Below, piece after piece: positions 22,970 through 33,654 of a stretch of DNA of 64,000 bases. The position numbers were made by a program, and so were the translations under genes. The notes beneath the pieces are model-generated. The model was given only the letters and a program-made list of their open reading frames with translations. It made no database searches and was not told where the DNA came from. Position 1 is the stretch's first letter. Each line of letters opens with the position of its first letter. Origin of the DNA: Salvia splendens (taxonomy: Eukaryota > Streptophyta > Magnoliopsida > Lamiales > Lamiaceae); assembly GCF_004379255.2 (NCBI RefSeq), contig NC_056040.1, forward strand, positions 27,928,852 to 27,992,851, given 5' to 3'.

Positions 22970-24160
22970 ATGCATCCCCGATGTGCAGCCGTTCACCACG
23001 AGAATGAGGCAAGCAACGAGACCCAAAGCAGTGTGGGTCCTGAAGGACAACCTCCACCACCGCCACAGCCGGAACGGAACATCGAGAAGGAGTTCCGAAA
23101 GGAACGTCCTCCCGTGTTTGACGGAATAGGAGATCCAACCAAGGCCGAGACCTGGATTCGGGCCATAGAACGCATCTTTAAGTTCTTAAGGTGTACCGAC
23201 CAGGAGCGCCTCTCGTGCGTGACTTACCAGCTCACTGGGTCCGCAGAGTTTTGGTGGGAGACTAAGCAGCGGACAATGACACAGGAACGGTTAGACACCC
23301 TGACGTGGGAAGACTTTAAGGAGGAACTGTATGACAAGTACATTCCAAGGAGCTATCACAAGGTGAAGGAGGCCGAGTTATACAACTTGAAACAGGGGCG
23401 GATGACTGTGACAGAATATGACCGTGCCCTATGTGACATGTCTCGGTATGCACCGGAGCAGGTAAACACAGATGAGAAGATGGCGGAAAAGTTTTGTGCC
23501 GGTCTGAGGCACGAAATCAGGATGGCTTTGGCATGCTGTGGAAGACTCTCGTATGCCGAGTCATTGTCCCGTGCACTGGATGTGGAGGAGGCGATGCCAC
23601 GGGAAAAGACAGTTACACCCACTACTCCGACACCGCCGACCCCACAGCAGAATTTCCGGGACAAGAGGAAATGGGACGGGAACCGCGCACCCTTTGACAA
23701 CAAGAGGTTCCAGAGTACCCCAAACTCTTCCCAGGGAAAAGGAAAGCAAGCTGCTCCATTCCAAGGTGGAGATTTCCGCCAGAGAGCACCACTTTGTGCC
23801 AAATGTCAGAGGAACCACATGGGAGAGTGCAGAGTCGGGACCAGCGTGTGCTATAAGTGTGGGGGAGTTGGACACTTCGCCAAGGAGTGCCCAAGCAACA
23901 ATAACACTGGAGGTGGGGGAACACCGAACGGACCTCGAGGGAATCCTACACCACCTCAGCAGCAGCAGCAACGTCGCCAACCATACCCAACTCAAGCTAG
24001 AGCCTATGCCTTGGGACGCAAGCAAGCTAAAGCCCCACAGGGGGAGCCAAAACAGGAAAATCTGGCAGGTATGAGAACACTACTTGACATGCCTGTTGCT
24101 GTTCTGTTTGATACGGGTGCGTCGCACTCCTTTATATCGCACTCTTGCGTGACTGCTTAA
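22970..24160 (+). pseudogene. Tekay-A gag and protease
   Basis: Start taken at ATG 22970 (MHPRCAA) because it directly follows the splice-like AG; an in-frame ATG at 22958 is the alternative. Residues 40-220 are a retrotransposon capsid domain (FRKERPPVFDG, then TWIRAIERIFKFL, then FWWETKQRTM). After a Thr/Pro linker come CAKCQRNHMGEC and the CCHC zinc knuckle CYKCGGVGHFAKEC (23849-23890). Protease follows with the active-site DTGASHSFIS (24110-24139). A TAA at 24158-24160 stops the frame inside protease; homology resumes in the same frame at once. Gag and protease assemble and mature virus-like particles. Confidence 0.9.
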
Positions 24161-26315
24161 AGACTGCCTGTTGTTGAACTTGAACGTAAGATGAATGTGA
24201 ACTCACCGGTAGGAGGCCTTGTAGAAATTTCACAATCTTGCTCGAACATAGAACTCATGGTGGGAGAACTTAGCTTAGTGGCTCACAACTTGCATGTTAT
24301 GCCGATGGATAACGTCGACATTATTCCGGGGATGGACTGGCTAGCTGAAAACTATGCCACTATCCGATGCCAAGAGAGACAAATCTCATTACAAACCCCG
24401 GAGAAGGATCCCTGTACCTTCCACGGAATTTCGATGAATCAGCGAACTTGTGTGATATCGGCACTTCAAGCAACTACGATGATTAGAAAGGGGCGTCCGG
24501 CCTATCTCGTTTATCTACAGGGACATGACAAGAAAGAGAGGAAAGTTGAAGATGTGGCAGTGGTACGTGAGTTTCCCGACGTATTTCCCGATGCGTTGCC
24601 AAGCCCTCCGCCTGATCGACAGTTGGAGTTTACTATCGATCTGGAACCAGGAGCCGCACCAGTGTCGAAAGCACCCTATAGGATGGCGCCGAAGGAGTTG
24701 GAAGAACTCAAAATCCAGCTACAAGAATTACTGGACTTGGGTTTTATCCGACCGAGTGTGTCGCCGTGGGGAGCACCGGTGCTGTTTGTGAAGAAGAAAG
24801 ACGGGACACTGAGGATGTGCATAGACTACCGGGAGTTGAACAAGTTAACTCTCAAGAACAAGTATCCTCTGCCGAGAATAGACGACCTATTAGATCAACT
24901 CAGGGGAGCAGGAGTATTCTCGAAAATGGATTTAAGGTCGGGATATCACCAGTTGAGGGTACGAAGGGAGGACATACCCAAGACGGCATTCCGAACGAGG
25001 TATGGGCATTATGAGTTTGTAGTAATGTCGTTTGGACTGACAAATGCACCAGCAGTATTTATGGATTTAATGAATCGAGTATTCCATCCATACTTGGACA
25101 AGTTCGTCCTGGTGTTCATAGATGATGTACTGGTTTACTCGAAGAATGAAAAAGAACATGAGGAGCACCTAAGGATCACGTTGGAAACACTCAGAACGGA
25201 AAAGTTGTAGGCCAAGTTCAGTAAGTGTGAATTCTGGCTAAAGGAAGTGAATTTTCTGGGGCATATTGTGACGGCCGAAGGGATTCGAGTTGACCCTGCA
25301 AAGGTGGAGGCCGTACAACAGTGGAAGGCACCGAACACCCCAAACGAGATCCGGAGTTTCCTTGGACTGGCAGGATACTACCGGAGATTTATTGAAGGAT
25401 TTTCGAAAATCGCCAGGCCAATGACTCAACAACTGAAGAAGGGGACCAAGGTCAATTGGACACCGGAATGTGAAGCTAGTTTCCAATTGCTGAAAGAGAA
25501 GTTGACCACTGCACCTATTCTAGCCGTGCCGGAACCGGGAGTAGACTATGTGGTTTACACCGATGCGTCGAAGGTTGGACTGGGGTGTGTTTTGATACAG
25601 AATGGTAAGGTGATTGCCTATGCTTCGCGGCAGTTGAGGCCACACGAGTTGAGCTACCCTACTCATGACTTAGAACTAGCGACCGTTGTGCACGCATTGA
25701 AGATTTGGAGGCACCATCTCTATGAAGTTCGGTGTGAGATTTTTACCGACCACAAGAGTTTGAAATACTTCTTTGAACAGAAAGATTTGAACATGAGGCA
25801 ACGCAGATGGCTCGAGCTAGTCAAGGATTATGACTGTGGCATTAACTATCATCCGGGCAAAGCAAACGTCGGGCAAAGCAAACGTAGTGGCAGATGCTTT
25901 GAGCCGAAAAGCCCAACCGCAGTTGGCTACCTTTCTCACTCAGGAAGCGGAATTGATTCGCGATTTTAGCAGGATGCGATTGGAGGTAGTGAGAGCCCCG
26001 GAGACTGTGAAGGGAAAGATTGCCACCTTAGTAATTGCATCCGATCTACGGACAAGGATAATAGAAGGGCAGCGAAATGATGAAAATCTGGAGAAAGTTC
26101 GACTGAAGGTGAGAAAGGGCGAACAAGAAAAGTTTAGAGAAGAAACTGATAATGCTCTCACCTACGAGGGGAGACTGTGTGTGCCAAGTGACGAAGGACT
26201 CCGAAATGAAATCTTGACCGAGGCACACGAGACTCCATACACCGCTCATCCTGGAAGTACAAAAATGTACCAGGACTTGAAGGGATCGTTCTGGTGGGAT
26301 GGAATGAAGAGGACA
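24161..26315 (+). pseudogene. Tekay-A protease end, reverse transcriptase, RNase H, integrase start
   Basis: Domains in order: protease C-terminus ([11 protein letters not shown]), RT with [40 protein letters not shown] and the catalytic [10 protein letters not shown] (25116-25145). A TAG follows at 25208-25210, then the thumb with [11 protein letters not shown] and RNase H with [12 protein letters not shown] and [10 protein letters not shown]. At 25856-25887 a 16-bp tandem duplication (CGGGCAAAGCAAACGT twice) shifts the frame. Integrase zinc region begins after VADALSRKA, with HPGSTKMYQDLK. A one-base deletion near 26312 shifts the frame again, and the broken frame ends at 26318. Apart from these breaks all motifs expected of a chromovirus are present. 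Confidence 0.92.
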
Positions 26316-27478
26316 TAGCTTTGTTTGTGGAAAGATGTTTGGTATGTCAACAAGTAAAAGCTTTACATCAACGACCCTATGGAAAGTTGCAACCGCTGGA
26401 GATACCAGAATGGAAGTGGGAACATATAGCTATGGATTTTGTGACGGGTTTGCCAAAGACCCGGCAAGGGAATACGGCCATTTGGGTAATCATAGACCGC
26501 CTTACCAAGAGTGCGCATTTTATACCCATCCCTATAACGCATGGATCCGACAAGCTAGCTCGGATTCATGTGAAAGAAATCATTCGGCTACATGGAGTGC
26601 CAGTGACAATCACGTCGGACCGAGACACCAGGTTCACTTCAAGATTTTGGATAAGTTTGCAACGAGAGCTTGGTACGCGACTGAATTTTAGTACTGCTTT
26701 CCATCCACAAACCGATGGACAGTCCGAGAAAACGATTCAAACTCTCGAGGACATGTTGAGAGCCGTGGTTCTTGACAGAGGAGAAAATTAGGAAGTAGTA
26801 CTACTGTTGATCGAGTTCGCCTACAATAACAGTTTCTAGGCGACAATAAATATGGCCCCATATGAAGCATTGTTTGGAAGGAAGTGTAGATCACCACTCT
26901 ACTGGGATGAGGTTGGTGAAAGAAGAATACTCGGGCCAGATTCGGTCGAAGAAATGATAGAGATTGTGCGACAAATTCGATAAAGGATAAAAGAAGCACA
27001 AGACCGACAGAAGTTGTTTGCTGATGTCCGACGGACAGATTTACAGTTCAACACGGGAGATAAGGTGTTCTTGAAAGTATCTCCGTCGAATGGGATAACG
27101 AGGTTCGGTGTAAAGGGGAAGTTAAAGCCACGATACGTAGGTTATGAAATCCTTGAGAAGGTGGGACCCGTAGCATATAGGTTGGCACTACCACCGAGTT
27201 TTGGGTCTGTGCACAATGTTTTCCATGTGTCACAATTACGAAGGTACGTGTTCGATCCCAAACACGTGGTTCATCAAGAGGAAATGATTTTGAATCCCGA
27301 CTTGAGTTATGAGGAGAAGCCCGAAGCTATTCTGGACAGGAAAGTGCAAGAGTTGAGGAATAAGTCAATCATTTCCGTGAAAGTGCTTTGAAAACATCAT
27401 GGTCACAAGGAGGCTACTTGGGAACTCGAGGATAAAATGAAATAGAAATACCCGGAGCTTTTCGTTAGGAACGAGTAA
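26316..27478 (+). pseudogene. Tekay-A integrase and chromodomain-like tail
   Basis: Frame 2 from about 26294. Zinc-motif cysteines are in ERCLVCQQ and the catalytic core has MDFVTGLP, TSDRDTRF and HPQTDGQSEKT. The GPY/F-like module reads KLKPRYVGYEILEKVGPVAY. The C-terminal chromodomain-like segment (about 27370-27470) has HHGHKEATWELED and KYPELF. Stops at 26789-26791, 26837-26839, 26981-26983, 27389-27391 and 27443-27445 each correspond to a Trp or Gln codon changed by one C-to-T transition on one strand or the other. Natural stop is TAA 27476-27478. The chromodomain of this lineage targets integration to chromatin marks. Confidence 0.92.
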
Positions 27479-27500
27479 ATTTCGGGACGAAATTTCTGTT

Positions 27501-27513
27501 AAGGTGGGTAGAA
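27501..27513 (+). other. Tekay-A polypurine tract
   Basis: AAGGTGGGTAGAA immediately before the 3' LTR; Tekay-B has AAGGAGGGTAGAA in the same place. Confidence 0.85.
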
Positions 27514-30420
27514 TGTAACACCCGTGCCTTAAGTATGGAATTAATTTTTTTTATGTAACGAAATCATTGATAAAATTATTTCGAATTCTATGCTTCTCGA
27601 TGAATGTGTTTTGGAAAAAAATTATGGTTTATGTGTTAAATGTGAAAAGGAACGTGCTTAATTGTTTAATTGTGAACGTTGGGAGACATGTTGGAGGTCT
27701 CGTTGAACGAATGACGACGAAATTGCTATTTTTTAGCAAGACGAATGAAATACGTGGAAAGGAATATATTTTCTATCTATGGATAACGATGCACGTAAAT
27801 CGAGGAATGGTCGAATGGATATTATATTTGGGACAACACCAAATATAAATGATGCCGTTAAACGTACTTTAATTTTTGTTTGTGAAGACCAAGATAACAA
27901 AATTTAATAAAGTCCCGTGAATTGTAATGATCGAAAGGAATGCAAGAATATAAAGTATGTATATGTGTATATTTGGGCCTCAAATTTAATTAGAGTCCAA
28001 ATGACTATTTACAAAAATGGCTTGGGCCCTAACTATTTAAAAATCTAACTAAACAATAAATAATTGCCAAGTTGGGCTTACAACAAATTGAGCCCAACAC
28101 CTTTTAATTTTTTTTTTTGAGCCCAAATCTTTCCATGAATGTGGGAGCAAGCCCAACTCTTCTTTTTCTTTCCTTTCTTTCTTTCTTTCTCCCTCTTCTC
28201 GGCCGATCCTCTATATGGTGACCCTTCAAATTTTTCTTTCACCTTCCATCTTCCTCATTCAAGTCTGCAAGAAAATAAAGGGTCGCACAAAATTCAATTT
28301 ATGTTCATTCATCTTTCCCTACTCTTCCACTTCCTTTTTGTTAAGCAAAAACATTCACCCAGAGAGAGAGGGGGAGAGAGCCGAGAGTTTGAGGAAAAGC
28401 CACTGCTTTGTTTTGCTTCAATATCATAACAAGCCAAGGTAAATTCCTTCCACCTAATCAAAGTTCAAACAAAGCAATTCTAGTCCAATTCAAAACGACT
28501 TCTCAATTCATTTACAGATTCAACCGCCTAGTCAAGGAGCCATTCCTCTCAGCCTATCAAATACCTTGACCGAGTTCATAACAACGAAGGTATAATCTTT
28601 TCCCAGTTTACAACTCATGTTTAGCATAGTGTACATTATACACCATCAATAATGGATCAAAATTTTTCCAAATAAACTTCCCCTCGGCAAAATAAAAATT
28701 TATGTGGAAAGAACTTAATTTGAGTACGAGAACATAGCTTTCGGGACGTTTCGGGGCTGTTCGGAGTTGCCCGTGACGGCGTGCGACGGAGCCTAGAGAA
28801 GACTGACCTTCGTGACAACGGCGCGGCGGCGTCGTGAGGGTGGTGAAGGCGACGGAGAGGCGATGGAATTTAAGAGAGGGTTCCGTTGTGGTTGCAGTGA
28901 CTGGTTTCCGTCGAGAGAGAAGATTAGGGAAGAGAAAGAAAAGAGGGAGAGAAGAAGAAAGAGAGATGGGCGTGGGTGTGGGTGTGTGTGTGTTCTTGGG
29001 CCTTTTTGTTTTGAGTAAAAATGGGCCTTTGCCTAAAGAAATTTGGGCTTTATCAATTATTTTGAGGGTTTTTGGGCTCCATATAAGTTGATTTGGGGCT
29101 TAAGATTTAATTGGAAGAAGGAGGTGAGAAAGATAATTAAGGTGTGGGCCGATAACTTAATCGCAAAGAATAATTTAAATTAATTATGGGGAATTATTTA
29201 ATTAAATCCCGGAATATTTTGAAGGATGAATTATTTTATCCTAAGTATGAAATAATACTTTTTCAACGGTAAATAATTACGAAAATTAAAGTATGCACGT
29301 AAATAGTTTTTAGAAATTATTTACGACGTTATGGAAAATACGAGGGGCCAACGGAGGAAAAAAAAAACGAGCGTAAGCGGCCGACCGGCGTCGCACGCGA
29401 CGCCTTGGGCGGCCGCCGAATAACCAAAAATGCACGGAAACCGAGAAAGAAGATTTAAGGAATTTAATTAGAGTGCATGCATTCTAATTTTCATCGTTAC
29501 CGAGAATTTATATGAATTTTATGTATTTTCCGAAAAGGTGGTTCGCACGCACGCTAAAAGTCGGAACGAGGAATTTAACGTAAATCCTTAGCTTTTGAGG
29601 TGGGCTTTACTACTTAAATTCTTTTATTTTGAAATGATATGTTTATGGTGAAATAAGGGTGGTTTAAAATAGTATGTCATGCCGTTTTTATGTTTTGAAT
29701 TGCCCATCTGATTGTCTACTGGGATAATATCCTACTAGACTTTGATAGTTAACGAATTCGGGTCTGACTAGGGAGTGAGTCCCTACTCGGACTAGTGCAC
29801 TGATAGGGATCGTGAGCCGTCCCCTAGGTCGGCCGGTCCACTGATCGAGATTGTGGCCACAGTCTCATTTCACATGATGGTTCAGATATGGTATATGATG
29901 GAGGATGATGTTAGTCCGCGCGGACACTATATTAAGGAATGATTTTAGTGTTTCTCGGCCTTTTTAAAGTAAAACCCGGGATTCACACGATGATGGCTTG
30001 ACATATCTTAACGATGAATGTTTTCGGGCATGAGTTCACTGGGTGCATCAAGTACTCAGCCCCTGCATATGTTTTCCCTATGTGCAGGTTGAGCGAGGTC
30101 GGGAGGCGGAGGACGTTGAGTGATGATTTCAAGAATTTGTTCGGTTACTACTATGTCTTCATACGTAGTAGTAGCTACACTCTCAAATTGCTTCCGCTAT
30201 TCTAGTCCTTAGAACTCTGTTATTTTCTTTATTGTCGAACTTTGTTATCCTTCATTATGCAACTTGGGTTTTGAAACGTTGGTTTAAATAAATGGAATTT
30301 CATCTTCGATCGATAAGTTGTATTGCCTTGAATTGTTTCCCCCTTCTTCCCCGCTTCTTAATTCCCCCACTAGTCACGATTTTCCAGGGCTTCCTATCCT
30401 TAGGAAGTGCGGCCGTGACA
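27514..30420 (+). repeat. Tekay-A 3' LTR, 2907 bp
   Basis: Near-identical to 18678-21543. It retains a GC-rich 39-bp segment (29387-29425) missing from the 5' LTR; a related sequence in the minus-strand LTR at 62205-62251 shows the longer form is ancestral. Confidence 0.95.
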
Positions 30421-30425
30421 ATGTG
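30421..30425 (+). repeat. Tekay-A target duplication, right
   Basis: ATGTG, identical to 18673-18677. Confidence 0.93.
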
Positions 30426-30468
30426 TGATCTAGGTACGTCTATCAATGTGTTGCCACTTTCAATTTAC
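30426..30468 (+). pseudogene. Athila-like protease, continuation
   Basis: Encodes the protease active-site region DLGTSINVLPLSIY in register with the fragment ending at 18677. Homology ends near 30468, where unrelated sequence with host-gene character begins. Together with 17889-18677 it shows Tekay-A inserted about two codons ahead of the catalytic Asp. Confidence 0.8.
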
Positions 30469-30736
30469 CTTGCTCTGGCCGCCGTACTCAAACCAGCAAC
30501 ACTCATACATCTTCTCCCTCTCTCTCGACCAATTCCTTCCATCTCTTTTGTGCCCATCACCCGTAGCAAAATGTCTAGGTAAGGAATTCTAGAATTTTGT
30601 TCATCTGTTGAATTTCCTTTGTATTTAAAGTTGGTTCCATCGCTAAAGCAAATGAAAAGATACTTTTCTTCAATTTGTTGTGTTAATTAATTGATTTTCA
30701 GAGAAAAACTGTGAAGTTATTTTTTCCATGGTATAT

Positions 30737-30890
30737 TTTTTTAAAAAAATAAACTCCTATAGAAAGGAGTAAATTATTACAAATAAACTCCTATAGAAAT
30801 GAGGAAATTAGCTTATGTCAAGAGGGCTCGAACTCGGCACCTCATACAATAATGTCTAAGCCCCTTGCCGCTAGGACAAAGGCTCTGGAC
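30737..30890 (-). mobile_element. tRNA-derived SINE, 154 bp
   Basis: On the minus strand it has an A-box-like CCTAGCGGCAAGGGGCTTAG and a B box GAGTTCGAGCCC, the internal Pol III promoter of tRNA-derived SINEs. It ends (minus strand) in a T-rich/A-rich tail. Perfect 11-bp direct repeats CCATGGTATAT flank it at 30726-30736 and 30891-30901, the expected target duplication. It lies inside the first candidate intron (30579-31367). Confidence 0.85.
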
Positions 30891-30901
30891 CCATGGTATA
30901 T

Positions 30902-31367
30902 CATGGTGATATAATTGGTAAAGAGATTTTTCCGATGTAAATTAGGACATATTGAATGCTTGAGGATCCAGAATATGAATTTCGTGGGATCGAATATAAC
31001 AAAGTATTAATAATATATATAATATTGTATTTAAAAAACTATTAAAATAATAAAATTTAACTAGTTCTATTTTTTATGGTACATTTCTAAGAGTTTTCAT
31101 ATCTTAAAATTACTCTAATAAAATTGTTGAAGTAAAATCATGGTTTCAATAATTTAAATATTTAATTATAAATTTATATTTAAATAATAATTTCTTTGTT
31201 ATTTATCAATAATTTGAATAAAAAAGAATTTAAGTAAAATTATGGGTTTTAAAATATTTTTTATAAATTTATGTTTAGATATTTTTAAATAATATTTTCT
31301 TGGTTATTGTCAATAATTTGAATGAAATAGAATTACAATGGATTGACCAATAAAAAAAATGAATCAG
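30902..31367. other. AT-rich, no gene seen
   Basis: Intron-like AT-rich sequence between the SINE and the candidate exon at 31368. No coding or repeat signature recognised. Confidence 0.6.
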
Positions 31368-31395
31368 TTCCTCTCAACAGCCACCGCGTCTTCAG

Positions 31396-32920
31396 GTAAT
31401 CAGTTTGTATTTTCTTTTTTTTTCTTTGTATAGTTTAGATCAATTTGTTCATCATTTTGGGGTTTGGGTTTTAAAAGGATTGATTATGTTTTTGCTTAGA
31501 TTACATGGTTGAGGTCAGTGTGGCTGAGGGCTGCTGAATCCATAGTAGCATCACCTAATTTAGTATTGTTACATTGTGCATTTAGAGTTGATTTTGAGAA
31601 GAAGACAGGTTGAGTTTGACCAATGAACACAACAAGATCCCCTCTTCTACTTGAAATTACTAAAATAAGGGGAGCATCTTTATCTAGATGAGTAGGGCTG
31701 TACCTAGTAGTGTTGCCTTGAGCATTTTCTCTGTGTTGGATAAAGTCCGTCCAATTTTGAGAAGTAAATGATTTTGTGCACTAATTTGTTAATCCTTGTT
31801 CGAATGAGTGTGGCTACTGGCTAAATTTTCCTAGTTTCTTTCTCAGCTCTCAGAGTGTGATCTGTTCGATTGGAAAATGGTTAGAAAATAGTATGTGCTT
31901 CTCCTTGGTGAAATCTGATTTTTTTCACTATCTTTCTGCATCGATAGATGTTTAGGCCAATCTGATCAAATTCTGGAATGCTTAATTGCATAGCTAGTGA
32001 AATAACCACACCAGCCGGTGAATATGGATTACAAGACCTATTAATACACCAAACAGTTAAAAGGTTGGGAAAATGAATTTATGCTGCTTCTAAACAAGAC
32101 CAAGTGCATTTCTTATATTTCCGTCTTTTACTCTCTCTCTTTGATCTGTTTCTGGAAGTAAAGTTAATTAAGGCTTTCTTGTGACTTTTGTTTCACTGGT
32201 AGGTTTCATGATATAGTTTAAATAAATTTGGAAGCCTTTATCAAGATTAAAGAAATACATAGGCCCTGCATGTTTCCGTGTCATGTAATCATTGATTTAT
32301 ATCATGTCTGAAAAACATACGCACTTTTAACCAACTGGATGATGAAGTTCCTTCCAGTGTATACTAAGTAGGTCCTAAATGGTAAGGCCACATGATTTAC
32401 AGTGTGGAGAGTTACAATGGTCTCTTGATATTTTCTCTGTGCTAAATGTGGATTTTGTTGATGTTTTTTCGGTTGAGTGGGATTTACTTATTAGAGCAAT
32501 AATACTAGCAAATAACTGATAAAAATTTGTTCAAAGTGTTGTGTTAATTTAGTCCATTGTGTATGGATTTGGAATTCATATTGTTTGGATTTTGTCCTTG
32601 TTGCATTGTAACTTTGTTTACATGCAGTCCAAACGATTGATGGGGAAATAGATAAACAAATTTCTGTTTGGAGAAAGCACAGAGCAGTGTTGTGCCACTT
32701 TTTCTTATGCTAGCCTTTATGCGCAAGGTCAAATGAGCTCTTTGTGCTAAGCCAGGCCACTTATCACATTCACAACGAGTTTATGAGGTGATTCTGAAAA
32801 ATTATAGGACATCTAGTTGATTCACGTGGACAGATATATAGTCTCTAGTTCATCTTTGTGATCTTTATTTGTATCTCATTTAATTTTGTCATTTTATTTG
32901 CAATATTTTCTGTTTTCTAG
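31396..32920. other. Intron-like sequence, no gene seen
   Basis: Moderately AT-rich, T-rich on the plus strand as plant introns are, and without ORFs. It would be one long intron of the candidate gene. Confidence 0.5.
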
Positions 32921-33582
32921 GCCAGAATCGGTCCACCCACCCAGAGCTCAAATGCATTTCCACTCCCCCCCCCCCGCGCCTAGTCAGGAGGTGGATTTTC
33001 CAGGATATTTGCATCTCTACTTCTGACCAAATAAGTGGTAGCATTTACTCATCTGGCCTTGTTAGCATTGGAATTGGTGCTATGCCCCAGACACTGGAAA
33101 TTGGCTCTGACGATATAGAACATGTTAGATCCCAGATTCCCATACAAGGTTTGTTTAGTTTATGGTTTCTTTTGATTTTCATATCATTTATTAATTATTA
33201 GTTATTGTTTTCCTATGAGTAAACCCTGCGAGCAACAAAAACAAAAAGTAATCAAATTAGTAAAATTATGGTAATTGTTTTCAGTTCCTTCATCTCACAT
33301 TTCAATTGGCGATGGTCCACAAACTCCGAAAACGACATCATTCCTTCAGTCTCTCATGCTTTGGCCAGCTACTGATGGAACCTTCCAGTTATGCAAAAGT
33401 GAGTACATTCTGTTACATATCAGCCATTATTTGCTTGTGCACTTTTTTACCTGTGCATTTTATTCATGTAGGAACCTGGAAATGCTGCACATCCTACTAA
33501 TGCAGCTCTGTCTTCCGAGCATCCTAGGACAAAAGCCACTTATAACCTTTGGTGATGCATTAGATATGTACCATACCATCTC

Positions 33583-33654
33583 AGAGAAGGTATATATACT
33601 ATGTGCCATAACTCTTTAAGAGAAGGTATATATACTATGTGCCATAACTCTTTA
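33583..33654 (+). repeat. 36-bp tandem duplication across a splice donor
   Basis: Two perfect 36-bp copies (33583-33618 and 33619-33654) beginning AGAGAAGGTATATATAC. Each carries the candidate donor GAGAAG|GTATAT, so the exon end is duplicated. Confidence 0.9.

Larger units (their letters stand above)
18678..30420 (+). mobile_element. Tekay-A: complete Tekay/Del-type chromovirus
   Basis: 11.7 kb with LTRs beginning TGTAACACCCG and ending GCGGCCGTGACA, PBS, accessory ORF, gag, protease, reverse transcriptase, RNase H, integrase with C-terminal chromodomain-like tail, and polypurine tract. It is flanked by ATGTG and splits an Athila protease gene. The LTRs differ at roughly 1-2% of the positions I compared by eye plus a 39-bp deletion. 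The interior has seven in-frame stops and two frameshifts. Confidence 0.95.
30571..33588 (+). pseudogene. Exon-intron remnant of an unrecognised plant gene
   Basis: Exon-like blocks with usable splice signals: 30571-30578 (ATGTCTAG|GTAAGG), 31368-31395 (TCAG|TTC...TCAG|GTAATC), 32921-33148, 33285-33398 and about 33472-33588. The first two join in phase to MSSSSQQPPRLQ. Block three has a run of 11 C and is open only after a one-base slip, then reads SGSIYSSGLVSIGIGAMPQ. Block four reads SSHISIGDGPQTPKTT and LMLWPATDGTFQLCK. Block five changes frame once between HPTNAALSSEHPRTKAT and FGDALDMYHTISEK. I do not recognise the protein and see no myosin similarity here. The two frame breaks suggest a pseudogene; it could be the lost 5' part of the locus whose myosin-like exons follow at 35.6 kb. 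Confidence 0.4.

Noticed and set aside
24158..24160. TAA between gag-protease and pol as programmed readthrough
   Set aside because: It lies inside protease, and the element has many other stops and frameshifts, so mutation is the simpler explanation.
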